NCBI RefSeq assembly: GCF_002995495.1
Contig: NZ_PVZV01000007.1
Coordinates: forward strand, 496,001-560,000
Source: Actinocorallia populi
GTDB lineage: Bacteria; Actinomycetota; Actinomycetes; Streptosporangiales; Streptosporangiaceae
DNA length: 64,000 bases
Direction: 5' to 3'
Position 1 is the stretch's first letter, and every line of letters starts with the position of its first letter. The notes under the pieces are model-generated. The model was not told where the DNA came from and did not search any database. It saw nothing but the letters and a program-made list of their open reading frames with translations. Shown here piece by piece: positions 17,167 to 25,159 of the stretch. Both the position numbers and the translations under genes were made by a program.

Positions 17167-18050
17167 TGCGCATCCCCGAGGACAGGCTCCGCAGGCTGGA
17201 GCTGAAGGTGACCGGAAAGCTGGACGGGCTGCTGGGCGGCGAGCACATGGGGCTGCTGCCGGGTCCGGGCAGCGAGCTGGCCGAGGCCCGCGCCTACCAG
17301 CCGGGCGAGGACGACGTGCGGCACATGGACTGGTCGGTGACGGCCCGCACCGCCGTCCCGCACGTGCGCGACCTCATCGCCGACCACGAGCTGGAGGCCT
17401 GGGCGCTGGTCGACCTGACCGCCAGCATGGACTTCGGCACCGCCGACTACGCCAAGCGCGAGCTGGCCGTGGCGGCGCTGGCCGCCGTCGGGTTCACCGC
17501 CACCCGCCTGGGCGACCGGGTCGGCGCCTACCTCATGCAGCGGGACGGGCTGCGCCGCCGCCCCGCCCGCACCGGCAGGTCCGGCCTGTACGCGCTGCTG
17601 CGCGAGGTCGAGCGCACCGACATCGGCCGCGGCTCGATGGGGCTGGCCGCCGCGATCACCGCGCTCGACCGCGGGCAGCGCCGCCGCGGCCTGCGGGTGG
17701 TCATCAGCGACTTCCTCGACCGCTCGGCCTGGGAGGCGCCGATCCGCCGCATGGCGGCCCGGCACCAGACCCTCGCCGTGGAGATCATCGACCCGCGGGA
17801 GCTGGACCTTCCCGCCGGGGGCGGCCTGATGGAGCTGACCGACCCGGAGACCGGGGAGATCCAGGAGATCATGCTCACCCCCCGGGTGGCCGCCGCCTAC
17901 CGGCAGGCCGCGCTCGAGCAGAGGGCGGCGAACGCGGCGGCGCTGCGCCGCGCCGGAATCGCCCACCTGGTGCTGCGCACCGACCGTGACTGGGTCATCG
18001 ACATCGCGCGGTTCGCCTTGCGCCGCCGCCGCCTCGGGAGCCGTACATGA
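17166..18050 (+). CDS. DUF58 domain-containing protein
   Basis: The 294-residue product has the DUF58 signature near its N-terminus (EARAYQPGEDDVRHMDWSV, residues about 38-56), then ALVDLTASMDFG, a degenerate MIDAS-like strand of a von Willebrand fold. No membrane helices are predicted, unlike longer DUF58 proteins. It is translationally coupled to the MoxR gene upstream (TGATG) and to the VWA gene downstream (4-nt ATGA overlap), so the three proteins are made together. DUF58 members are thought to be adaptors or structural partners of MoxR ATPases. Confidence 0.9.
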   Translation: MRIPEDRLRRLELKVTGKLDGLLGGEHMGLLPGPGSELAEARAYQPGEDDVRHMDWSVTARTAVPHVRDLIADHELEAWALVDLTASMDFGTADYAKRELAVAALAAVGFTATRLGDRVGAYLMQRDGLRRRPARTGRSGLYALLREVERTDIGRGSMGLAAAITALDRGQRRRGLRVVISDFLDRSAWEAPIRRMAARHQTLAVEIIDPRELDLPAGGGLMELTDPETGEIQEIMLTPRVAAAYRQAALEQRAANAAALRRAGIAHLVLRTDRDWVIDIARFALRRRRLGSRT

Positions 18051-18994
18051 CCTTCCTCTCCCCCCAGTGGTTGCTCCTCCTGCTGCTGGTGCCGCTCTTC
18101 CTGGTGCTGTACGTGCTGCGGCAGCGCGGCGTCAAGCGGTTCGCCGTCCCCTTCACCAACCTGCCGACGCTCGCGCAGGTGGCGCCCAAGCGCCCCGCCT
18201 GGCGCAAGCACCTGGTGGCGGGGCTGTTCCTGACCATGCTCGCGCTGCTGGTGATGGGCGTCGCCCAGCCCGCCGCGCCGGTCAAGGTTCCGCGGGAACG
18301 GGCGACGATCATGGTCGCCGTCGACGTGTCGTTGTCGATGGAGGCCACCGACGTCGAGCCGTCCCGGTTCGAGGCCGCCAAGGTCTCGGCCAAGACGTTC
18401 ATCGAGGGCCTGCCCGAGCGCTTCAACGTCGGGGTCGTGGCGTTCGCCGGCACCGCCACCGTCGTGGCCCCGCCCACCTCCGACCGGGGTTCGGCGCTGC
18501 GCTCGGTGGACAACCTCGTGCTGGACCGCCGCACCGCCATCGGCGAGGCGGTGTTCGCCTCCCTGCAGGCCATCCGCTCGTTCGACTCCAGCAGCGGCGA
18601 CGACCCGCCGCCCGCCCACATCGTGCTGCTGTCCGACGGCGACAACACCTACGGGCGCTCCATCAGCGAGGCGGTCATGGCGGCGCGCGACGCCAAGATC
18701 CCGGTCTCCACGATCGCCTTCGGCACCCCGTACGGCACCGTCACCATCGAGGGCGAGACCACCACCGTGGACGTCAACAAGGTGGTCCTGCGCGCCCTGG
18801 CCGAGCAGACCGACGGGCACGCCTACGAGGCCGAGGACTCCGCGCAGCTCTCCGAGGTCTACCAGAGCATCGGCACCTCGCTGGGCTGGCGCGTGGAGGA
18901 CAAGGAGGTCACCTCGACCTTCACCCTGCTGGCCGCCCTGCTGGCGATGGCCACCGGGGCCCTGTCCCTGCTGTGGTTCTCCCGCCTGCCCTGA
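18047..18994 (+). CDS. BatA-like von Willebrand factor A membrane protein
   Basis: The 315-residue product has two N-terminal membrane helices (about 5-25 and 58-76), a VWA domain (about 85-280) and a C-terminal helix (about 291-310). The MIDAS metal site is visible as VAVDVSLSMEATDV, with the conserved DxSxS pattern and a downstream LLSDGDNTYG. Members form membrane complexes with MoxR and DUF58 proteins and have been linked to stress tolerance and complex assembly. It is the last gene of the operon. The next gene starts about 50 nt later from its own promoter. Confidence 0.88.
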   Translation: MTFLSPQWLLLLLLVPLFLVLYVLRQRGVKRFAVPFTNLPTLAQVAPKRPAWRKHLVAGLFLTMLALLVMGVAQPAAPVKVPRERATIMVAVDVSLSMEATDVEPSRFEAAKVSAKTFIEGLPERFNVGVVAFAGTATVVAPPTSDRGSALRSVDNLVLDRRTAIGEAVFASLQAIRSFDSSSGDDPPPAHIVLLSDGDNTYGRSISEAVMAARDAKIPVSTIAFGTPYGTVTIEGETTTVDVNKVVLRALAEQTDGHAYEAEDSAQLSEVYQSIGTSLGWRVEDKEVTSTFTLLAALLAMATGALSLLWFSRLP

Positions 18995-19029
18995 TCTTCC
19001 GGGAGGTCGGAGGGGCCCCGGGTTCCCAC

Positions 19030-19044
19030 TAGGCTGGTCGGCCG
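19030..19044 (+). promoter_or_regulatory. -10 element of a probable leaderless promoter
   Basis: TAGGCT (19030-19035), 8 nt before the GTG start at 19044, with no Shine-Dalgarno. Confidence 0.5.
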
Positions 19045-19646
19045 TGGGGGATCACTACTTCTCGGCCGAGCCCGGGGCCGCCAGCAGGCCGGGAACGGTC
19101 GATCTGGTGCTGCGCGACCTGCATCTGCGCCTGGAGACCGACCGGGGGATGTTCTCGCCCGACCGGGTCGACGCGGGGACGCGGATCCTGCTGGACACCG
19201 TCCCGGCGCCGCCGCGGCGGGGGAACCTGCTGGACCTGGGGTGCGGGTACGGGCCGATCGCGCTGGCCATGGCGAGCCGGGCGCCGGAGGCGACCGTCTA
19301 CGGGGTCGATGTGAACCTGCGGGCGCTGGAGCTGGCGCGGCGCAACGCCGAGAGCGCGGGCCTGGCCAACGTGAAGTTCCTCACCGCCGAGGAGGTGCCG
19401 CCCGAGACGGCCTTCGCGGCGATCTGGTCCAACCCGCCGATCCGGATCGGCAAGCAGGCGCTGCACGAGCTGCTGGAGGCCTGGCTGCCGCGGCTCGAGC
19501 CGGGCGGCCTCGCCCATCTCGTCGTGCAGAAGCACCTGGGCAGCGACTCGCTGCAGCGCTGGCTCACCGACTCCGGCCTGCCCGCCGCCCGGCTGGCCTC
19601 CCGTTCGTCCTACCGCATCCTGGAGGTCCAGGCCCGTGTCCGCTGA
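19044..19646 (+). CDS. RsmC-like class I SAM-dependent methyltransferase
   Basis: The 200-residue product matches the catalytic half of RsmC/RlmG-type rRNA guanine-N2 methyltransferases. It contains DRVDAGTRILLD, motif I LLDLGCGYGPIALAMA, the SAM-binding YGVDVNLRALELA, and motif IV WSNPPIRIG, an NPPF/Y-type catalytic loop as used for exocyclic base amines. The N-terminal inactive duplicate domain of E. coli RsmC is absent, as is usual in actinobacteria. Probable target is 16S rRNA guanine; this is inferred from the family. It overlaps the following SpoU-type gene by 11 nt, so both likely act on RNA. Confidence 0.82.
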   Translation: MGDHYFSAEPGAASRPGTVDLVLRDLHLRLETDRGMFSPDRVDAGTRILLDTVPAPPRRGNLLDLGCGYGPIALAMASRAPEATVYGVDVNLRALELARRNAESAGLANVKFLTAEEVPPETAFAAIWSNPPIRIGKQALHELLEAWLPRLEPGGLAHLVVQKHLGSDSLQRWLTDSGLPAARLASRSSYRILEVQARVR

Positions 19647-20196
19647 GCCCGCCAACCCCCCCGTCCGCAGGCAGCTGCGGCCCACCGACGTCAAGCGGCT
19701 CAACCGCACCTGGCGGCGCAACACCACCGGGCGGCTCGGGCTGCTGGTGGAGTCGGTCACCCAGCCCTTCAACATCGGCTCGATCTTCCGCAGCTCGGCG
19801 GCGTTCGGCGTCGACCACCTGTGGCTGGCGGGCAACGCCACCGAGCCCACCCACCCCCATGCCCAGAAGACCGCGCTGGGCACCGACCGGCTGGTGCCCT
19901 GGAGCCACGCGGGCACGCCCGCCGAGGCGGTCCGGCAGGCGCGCAAGGAGGGCTTCCGGATCGTCGCGCTGGAGCTGACCACCGACGCCGTGCCGCTGCA
20001 CGAGGCGCCCCTGGACGGCGACGTCTGCCTGGCCGTCGGCGGCGAGGACCACGGCTGCTCCCCGGCCCTGCTGGCGGCCTGCGACGCCGTCGCCTACATC
20101 CCGCAGACCGGCCGGGTCGGCTCCCTCAACGTGGCCGTCGCCACAGCCGTGGCGCTGGCCGAGATCCGCCGCAGGGAGTGGGCCGGGCGGGACTGA
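19636..20196 (+). CDS. TrmH/SpoU-family RNA 2'-O-methyltransferase
   Basis: The 186-residue product is a SPOUT enzyme. Motif 1 is QPFNIGSIFRSSAAFGV with the catalytic arginine. Motif 2 is CLAVGGEDHGCS. Motif 3 is IPQTGRVGSLNVAVATAVAL with the conserved Asn of the knot. It should methylate a ribose 2'-OH in tRNA or rRNA; similarity to the TrmH tRNA Gm18 group is plausible but the target is not certain. It is translationally coupled to the upstream methyltransferase (11-nt overlap). Confidence 0.88.
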   Translation: MSAEPANPPVRRQLRPTDVKRLNRTWRRNTTGRLGLLVESVTQPFNIGSIFRSSAAFGVDHLWLAGNATEPTHPHAQKTALGTDRLVPWSHAGTPAEAVRQARKEGFRIVALELTTDAVPLHEAPLDGDVCLAVGGEDHGCSPALLAACDAVAYIPQTGRVGSLNVAVATAVALAEIRRREWAGRD

Positions 20197-20199
20197 CCC

Positions 20200-20213
20200 C
20201 ATACTGGGTAAGG
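20200..20213 (+). promoter_or_regulatory. -10 element before the GDPD gene
   Basis: CATACT (20200-20205), 7 nt before the GTG at 20213. Spacing fits a leaderless start, although GGGTAAG lies in the gap. Confidence 0.35.
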
Positions 20214-20989
20214 TGCGCTACGCGTTCCTCGATCACGACGGCCCCCTCGCCTTCGCCCACCGCGGCGGTGCCCTGGGCGCGCCGGAGAACACGATGGCCG
20301 CCTTCCAGCGGGCGGCCGACCTGGGCTACCGCTATATCGAGACCGACGCCCAGGCCACCGCGGACGGCGTCCTGCTGGCCTTCCACGACCCCCACCTCGG
20401 CCGGGTCACCGACCGGCGGGGGCTGATAGCCCGGCTGCCCTACCGCGAGGTGAGCGGCGCGCGGGTGGCCGGCACCGAGCCGATCCCGCTGCTGGAGGAG
20501 GCCCTCGGCTCGTTCCCCCGGATCCGCTTCAACATCGACATCAAGGACGAGCCCGCGATCGGCCCGCTGGTGCGGGTGCTGCACCGCACCCGGGCGTGGG
20601 ACAGGGTGTGCATCACCTCGTTCTCCACCCGGCGGCTGGCGCAGCTGCGGGTGCGGGCGGCGCTGTTCACCCGGGAGCCGGTCTGCACCGCGCTGGGCCC
20701 CCGCGGGGTCGCCGCGATCCGGTTCGGCGGCGCGCCCGCCCGTGCCGCCGCCGCGGGTGTGGCCTGCGCCCAGATCCCGCACAGCCTGGGCCCGGTGCCC
20801 TTCGCCACCACCTCCTACATCGCCCAGGCCCACGCGCTGGGCCTGGCGGTGCACGCCTGGACGGTCAACGACGCCGCCACCATGGAGCGCCTGCTCGACG
20901 CGGGCGTCGACGGGATCATGACCGACGACCTGGAGGCGCTGCGCGGCGTGCTGGCCGGACGGGGCCTGTGGCACGCCGCGGTCGGCTGA
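20213..20989 (+). CDS. Glycerophosphodiester phosphodiesterase
   Basis: The 258-residue TIM-barrel enzyme hydrolyses glycerophosphodiesters to glycerol 3-phosphate and an alcohol. Active-site motifs are FAHRGGALGAPENTMAA (first catalytic His, Arg and the metal Glu), YIETDAQATADGVLLAFHD (Glu-Asp metal ligands and second catalytic His), and NIDIKDE. The C-terminal VHAWTVNDAATMERLL and GVDGIMTDD segments close the barrel. No signal peptide is seen, so it is probably cytosolic. It lies 16 nt after the SpoU gene. Downstream comes the rbpA promoter region. Confidence 0.92.
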   Translation: MRYAFLDHDGPLAFAHRGGALGAPENTMAAFQRAADLGYRYIETDAQATADGVLLAFHDPHLGRVTDRRGLIARLPYREVSGARVAGTEPIPLLEEALGSFPRIRFNIDIKDEPAIGPLVRVLHRTRAWDRVCITSFSTRRLAQLRVRAALFTREPVCTALGPRGVAAIRFGGAPARAAAAGVACAQIPHSLGPVPFATTSYIAQAHALGLAVHAWTVNDAATMERLLDAGVDGIMTDDLEALRGVLAGRGLWHAAVG

Positions 20990-21043
20990 CCGGACGGACC
21001 GCAACACGCCGACAACTCACAGGATTGGAAACGCCTCCGGGCG

Positions 21044-21069
21044 GGAATCTTGTGACCGGATCCAGCGTT
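21044..21069 (+). promoter_or_regulatory. Sigma-R (thiol-oxidative stress) type promoter of rbpA
   Basis: GGAAT (21044-21048), exactly 18 nt, then GTT (21067-21069). This is the consensus of actinobacterial SigR/SigH promoters (GGAAT-N18-GTT). Transcription would begin near 21075, about 35 nt before the rbpA ATG. In Streptomyces rbpA is a known SigR target, which supports the call. Confidence 0.75.
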
Positions 21070-21110
21070 GGTCACATCAGGACCGCAAGCCGTCTGGGAG
21101 GCGTTTTTCG

Positions 21111-21455
21111 ATGGCAGAGCGCGCACTTCGTGGCACGAGACTCGGAGCGACGAGCTACGAGAACGACCGCAACACCGACCTGGCGCCCCGCCAGGAGGTG
21201 TCCTACACCTGCCCGAAGGGCCACCACTTCACCGTCACCCTCGCCACCGAGGTGGAGGTGCCGATGACGTGGGACTGCCGGAGCTGCGGCGTCCCCGCCC
21301 TGCTCATGGACGGCGAGGTCCCGGTGGCCAAGAAGGGCAAGCCCCCGCGCACCCACTGGGACATGCTCCTCGAGCGCCGTTCCATCGAGGATCTCGAGGA
21401 GGTGCTCGCCGAACGCCTGGCGATCCTGCGCGCGGGACGCCGCAAGAGCGCCTGA
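21111..21455 (+). CDS. rbpA: RNA polymerase-binding protein RbpA
   Basis: The 114-residue actinobacterial transcription activator stabilises RNA polymerase containing the principal sigma factor at promoters. It shows the family order: basic N-terminal tail (ALRGTRLGATSYENDR), a core with YTCPKGHHF and WDCRSCG, a basic linker (AKKGKPPRTHWDMLLERR) that touches DNA, and the sigma-interaction helix (IEDLEEVLAERLAILR). The core keeps three cysteines. The sigma-R promoter just upstream predicts induction by thiol oxidation. A perfect 15-bp hairpin follows. Confidence 0.97.
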   Translation: MAERALRGTRLGATSYENDRNTDLAPRQEVSYTCPKGHHFTVTLATEVEVPMTWDCRSCGVPALLMDGEVPVAKKGKPPRTHWDMLLERRSIEDLEEVLAERLAILRAGRRKSA

Positions 21456-21474
21456 CACCTACCACCAGATCCGC

Positions 21475-21522
21475 CGCGAGAGGGCGGGGCCGCCCGTGCC
21501 GGGCCGTCCCCGCCCTCTCGCG
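21475..21522. terminator. Bidirectional hairpin after rbpA
   Basis: Perfect 15-bp inverted repeat (21475-21489 with 21508-21522; arm CGCGAGAGGGCGGGG) between convergent rbpA and fxsA. A second GC-rich inverted repeat (21563-21584) lies closer to fxsA. Confidence 0.75.
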
Positions 21523-21603
21523 TGCGCGGCCCTCGCCCGCCGTACGCCCTCCGCAGGCGGGAGGCGAGGGCCTCGGCCCTCGCCCGGCCACCGTGTCGAG
21601 GGC

Positions 21604-22161
21604 TCAGGGCTCCAGTCTTCGGTCCTGGCCGTCCTTGCGGGCCGGGTCGTCCGCGGGGGCGGCGGGGCCCTCGCCGTCGTCCTCGATGACCTCTCCCTTG
21701 ATCACGCCCGTGCCGCGGGGGCGCTGGGGGTGCTCGGCGAAGGGGCCGCCGGAGGGGGCGGTGGGGAAGCCTGGGAAGCCGGGCAGGCCCGTGGTGGTCG
21801 CGCGGCGTTCGGCCCAGGCGAGCAGGCGGCCCCGGGCCAGGGAGCGGGTGAAGGGCAGCAGGAGGACCAGGGCGGGCAGGTCGGTCAGGAAGCCGGGCAG
21901 GGCCAGCAGGACGCCGCCCAGGAGGATCAGCGCGGCGTCGCCGGTGCCGCGCTCGGGGGTGCGGCCGGCCGCCAGTGTCTCGTTCAGCCGCCGCCAGGCC
22001 CGGCGGCCCTCGTGCTTGACGATCCACGAGCCCAGCACGCCCTGGACGACCAGGGCCAGCGCCACCCACCAGCCGCCGACCGCCCGTCCCAGCCAGAGCA
22101 TCAGCAGGATCTCCAGCACGGGCAGGACCAGGAACGACAGGAGGGTGACCGGCGGGCGCAT
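21604..22161 (-). CDS. fxsA: FxsA family membrane protein
   Basis: The 185-residue product has about three to four helices in its first 125 residues: LLSFLVLPVLEILLMLWLG, WWVALALVVQGVLGSWIV, then ALILLGGVLLALPGFLTDLPALVLLLP, here given in pieces. The order and the PGFLTDLPAL motif are those of FxsA, a cytoplasmic-membrane protein that in E. coli counters phage T7 exclusion by F plasmid. Its normal cellular role is unknown. A charged, Pro-rich cytosolic tail follows. ATG 22161 places the first helix at the N-terminus; upstream in-frame codons look non-coding. Confidence 0.82.
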   Translation of the reverse strand: MRPPVTLLSFLVLPVLEILLMLWLGRAVGGWWVALALVVQGVLGSWIVKHEGRRAWRRLNETLAAGRTPERGTGDAALILLGGVLLALPGFLTDLPALVLLLPFTRSLARGRLLAWAERRATTTGLPGFPGFPTAPSGGPFAEHPQRPRGTGVIKGEVIEDDGEGPAAPADDPARKDGQDRRLEP

Positions 22162-22462
22162 GCCTCCATCATGGCCGATCCGGCGGCCTGTTCGACCGTT
22201 CCCGCGGCTGAGATCTCCACCCCCTTTTCTCACCTTTATCGATAAAAATTGACAAAGGTTGACAAAGACCGGCCTTCCGGTAGGTTAGGCCGTCTGGTCC
22301 AGCACCAGAAGGACTGGGCCCGGGCACCCTATAGACAACGGACGACCTCAGCTCACGTCCTGTGGGCGGGCGCCCGGCCCGACGGGTGTCCGGGCCCCTT
22401 CTGAACTACCGGTAACGTCTCACCGTCGGATGAATCCGGGTGGACGGCTGGAGAGACGTTTG
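22162..22462 (+). promoter_or_regulatory. Intergenic region with tandem -35 boxes and a structured lnt leader
   Basis: Two TTGACA boxes (22249-22254 and 22259-22264) precede TAGGTT (22281-22286); the second has a 16-nt spacer and is the best sigma-70 promoter in the window. A leader of about 170 nt follows, with GC-rich hairpins such as GTCC/GGAC (about 22296-22315), GGACG/CGTCC (about 22339-22360) and GCCCGG/CCGGGC (about 22370-22395). No riboswitch class or gene was recognised here. Confidence 0.6.
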
Positions 22463-24085
22463 ATGCAGGACACCGCGGCGGACACGGAAACGGCGGGCGC
22501 CGGCTCCGGCGGGTCCGCCTCCTCCCCTCCCCCGGCACCAGCCCCGCCGCGCCGTCTCGTGCGCCTGGCCGCGGCCGTCACCGCCGGCCTGATCATGTAC
22601 CTGGCGTTCCCGCCGAGCGTGCTGGGGCCCGCGGAGGGCAGCGCCTCGGGCCTGTGGCCGCTGGCGCCGGTCGGGGTGGCGCTGTTCACCGTGGCGGTGC
22701 GGGGCCTGGGCGCGTGGACCGCCGCGCTCGCCGGGCTGCTGTGCGGCCTCGCCTTCTTCCTGCCGGTACTGCCCGGCGTCCGGCCCATCGGCACCGACGT
22801 CTGGCTGGGGCTGAGCGTCACCGAGGCCCTGTACTTCGCGCCGATGGGCGCCGCGATGGCGCTGGCCTCCCGCAGCCGCCTGTGGCCGTTCTGGATCGCC
22901 GCGCTGTGGGTGACCCAGGAGCTCGTGCGCGGCAGGTTCCCGCTGGGCGGTTTCCCGTGGGCGCGGCTGGCGTTCTCCCAGACCGACACCCCGCTGACCG
23001 CCTACGCCGCGCTCGGCGGCGCCCCGCTGGCGAGCTTCGCCACCGCGCTGATCGGCACCCTGCTGGCCTACGCCGTCCTGGTGCACCGCGTGCGGGCCGC
23101 CGCCCTCGGCCTGGCCGGGGCGCTGGCGGTCCCGCTGGCCGGCGTCCTGATCCCCACCGGCTCCGGGACGGCCGGTGCGGGCGAGAAGGAGATCACCGTC
23201 GCGGTGATCCAGGGCAACGTGCCCCGCTCGGGCATGGACTTCCTCGGCCAGCGCCAGGCCGTCCTGAACAACCACGTGGCGCGGACCAGGGAGCTGGCCG
23301 CCCAGGTGAGGGCCGGGCAGGTGCCCCGGCCCGACCTGGTGGTCTGGCCGGAGAACTCCAGCGACATCGACCCCTACCGCGACGCCGAGGCCTACGCGAT
23401 CATCGACGCGGCCGTCAGGGACGTGGGCGTGCCGGTCCTGGTGGGCGCGCTGACCGCCACCCCCGACAACACCGAGGTGGAGAACCGCGGCATCGTCTGG
23501 GACCCCGAGACGGGCCCCGGCGACCACTACACCAAGCGGCATCCCGTGCCCTTCGGCGAGTACGTGCCCTTCCGCGACCTGCTGACGCGGTTCATCTCCC
23601 GGCTCGAGCGGGTGCCGAGGGACTTCGCGCGCGGCAGCAGGGACAACCAGCTGGCGATGGGCCCCGCCGTGGTCGGCGACGTGATCTGCTTCGAGGTGGC
23701 CTACGACGGCATCGTCCGGGACGCCGCGAAGGACAGCGGGATCCTGGTCGTCCAGACCAACAACGCCACCTACGGCTACACCAGCCTGCCCTGGCAGCAG
23801 CTCGCCATGTCCCGGATGCGCGCGGTGGAGCACGACCGCACCGTCCTGGTCGCGGCCACCAGCGGGATCAGCGCGATCATCACCCCCGACGGGCGGATGG
23901 TGCGGCGGTCCCGCGAGTTCACCCCCGACATCCAGGTCGCCACCGTCCCCGTCCGCACCTCGGCCACGGTCGGCGACCGGCTCGGCGGGATCCCCGAGTG
24001 GCTTCTGGCCCTGGCGGGCATCATCGGTACGGGGACCGCGGTGCGTGCCCGGAGGCGTGCCGCCCCGGACACCCTGGAGGGATGA
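22463..24085 (+). CDS. lnt: Apolipoprotein N-acyltransferase
   Basis: The 540-residue enzyme adds the third acyl chain to the N-terminal cysteine of lipoproteins. After a Pro-rich N-terminus there are about six membrane helices (35-230), then a nitrilase-type CN-hydrolase domain (about 244-505) and a final helix. The catalytic triad is visible as E297 (VVWPENSSD), K358 ([16 protein letters not shown]) and C409 ([10 protein letters not shown]). The ATG at 22463 follows GGAGAGA by 6 nt and is preferred to 22430. The next gene starts 1 nt after the stop. In M. tuberculosis the two activities are fused as Ppm1; here they are separate coupled genes. Confidence 0.94.
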   Translation: MQDTAADTETAGAGSGGSASSPPPAPAPPRRLVRLAAAVTAGLIMYLAFPPSVLGPAEGSASGLWPLAPVGVALFTVAVRGLGAWTAALAGLLCGLAFFLPVLPGVRPIGTDVWLGLSVTEALYFAPMGAAMALASRSRLWPFWIAALWVTQELVRGRFPLGGFPWARLAFSQTDTPLTAYAALGGAPLASFATALIGTLLAYAVLVHRVRAAALGLAGALAVPLAGVLIPTGSGTAGAGEKEITVAVIQGNVPRSGMDFLGQRQAVLNNHVARTRELAAQVRAGQVPRPDLVVWPENSSDIDPYRDAEAYAIIDAAVRDVGVPVLVGALTATPDNTEVENRGIVWDPETGPGDHYTKRHPVPFGEYVPFRDLLTRFISRLERVPRDFARGSRDNQLAMGPAVVGDVICFEVAYDGIVRDAAKDSGILVVQTNNATYGYTSLPWQQLAMSRMRAVEHDRTVLVAATSGISAIITPDGRMVRRSREFTPDIQVATVPVRTSATVGDRLGGIPEWLLALAGIIGTGTAVRARRRAAPDTLEG

Positions 24086-24086
24086 G

Positions 24087-24818
24087 ATGAGCTCCCTGGA
24101 CTCCGTCATCGTGATCATTCCCACGTACAACGAGCGGGAGAACCTGCCCCGCATCGTCTCGCGGGTCCGCGCGGCGACCCCCGGGGCCGACGTCCTGGTC
24201 GTCGACGACAACAGCCCCGACGGCACCGGGGAGCTCGCCGACGGGCTGGCCGCGGCCGACGAGCGCGTCCACGTGCTGCACCGCACCGCCAAGGACGGGC
24301 TGGGCGCCGCCTACCTCGCCGGTTTCGCCTGGGCGCTGGACCGCTGCTACGACGTCGTGGTCGAGATGGACGCCGACGGCTCCCACCAGCCCGAGCAGCT
24401 GCCCTCGCTGCTGTCGGCGCTGGCGGGCGCGGACCTGGTGATCGGCGCCCGCTGGATCCCCGGCGGGCGGGTGCGCAACTGGCCCAGGCACCGCGAGTTC
24501 CTCTCCAGGGGCGCCAACATCTACACCCGGCTGCTCCTCGGCATCCCGCTGCACGACGCCACCGGCGGCTACCGGGCCTTCCGCCGCGAGACGCTGGAGA
24601 AGATCGACCTGGAGAGCGTCGACTCGCGCGGGTACTGCTTCCAGGTCGACCTGGCCCTGCGCTCGCTGCGGGCGGGCCTGCGGGTGGCCGAGGTGCCCAT
24701 CACCTTCGTGGAGCGGGTGCACGGCTCCAGCAAGATGAGCCAGGGCGTCATCATCGAGTCGATGGTCAAGGTCGCCCGGTGGGGCCTGCGCGACAGGCTC
24801 CGCGCCCTGCGCGGCTGA
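24087..24818 (+). CDS. ppm1: Polyprenol monophosphomannose synthase
   Basis: The 243-residue GT2 glycosyltransferase transfers mannose from GDP-mannose to polyprenol phosphate, giving the donor for protein O-mannosylation and lipoglycans outside the cell. Motifs: [11 protein letters not shown] at the N-terminus, [30 protein letters not shown] with the DxD metal site, and [11 protein letters not shown]. There are no membrane helices, as in the bacterial catalytic domain; membrane attachment may depend on Lnt. GGAGG lies 6 nt before the ATG, overlapping the end of lnt, so the pair is translationally coupled. Confidence 0.93.
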   Translation: MSSLDSVIVIIPTYNERENLPRIVSRVRAATPGADVLVVDDNSPDGTGELADGLAAADERVHVLHRTAKDGLGAAYLAGFAWALDRCYDVVVEMDADGSHQPEQLPSLLSALAGADLVIGARWIPGGRVRNWPRHREFLSRGANIYTRLLLGIPLHDATGGYRAFRRETLEKIDLESVDSRGYCFQVDLALRSLRAGLRVAEVPITFVERVHGSSKMSQGVIIESMVKVARWGLRDRLRALRG

Positions 24819-24874
24819 GGCGCCGGCACGGCTTCCCCGGGACACCGGGCCATCCACTCTGCCATGGTTCGTCC

Positions 24875-25138
24875 ATGATGACTTATAAAGGGCCTGCGAC
24901 CCTCTACAGCAGCGACGGCGAGCAGTTCCTCGTGGAGGCCTTCCTGAGACCCGACGGCTCCCGTTCGAAGATCGAGTGGCGGGGGACGATCGTCCCGCTG
25001 GGCCCGCACCCCGTCCCGCACGGCCGGTACGACATCCGGCTCGAGGACGGGTGCGCGGGCGTGCTGGACGTCATGGCGATGACACCCACGCACCAGTGGC
25101 AGGTGGCCGGTGTCGGCGGCCCCCCGTGGGCCGGGTAG
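24875..25138 (+). CDS. Small hypothetical protein
   Basis: Unrecognised protein of 87 residues (86 if the second ATG is used). Beta-rich by eye: TYKGPATLYSSDGEQFLVEA, then IEWRGTIVPLG, YDIRLEDGCAGVLDVMAM and WQVAGVGGPPW. The regular alternation of strands and a Gly/Pro end suggests a small barrel such as those fused to or encoded near actinobacterial housekeeping genes. It starts 56 nt after ppm1 and may be co-transcribed. Function unknown. Confidence 0.6.
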   Translation: MMTYKGPATLYSSDGEQFLVEAFLRPDGSRSKIEWRGTIVPLGPHPVPHGRYDIRLEDGCAGVLDVMAMTPTHQWQVAGVGGPPWAG

Positions 25139-25159
25139 CCCGGCCCGTCCTCCCGCCGC

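Noticed and set aside
22285-22345. Possible tRNA-like fold in the lnt leader
   Set aside because: No cloverleaf with T-arm GTTCGA-type loop or anticodon stem of proper spacing could be built. It is kept only as leader structure.
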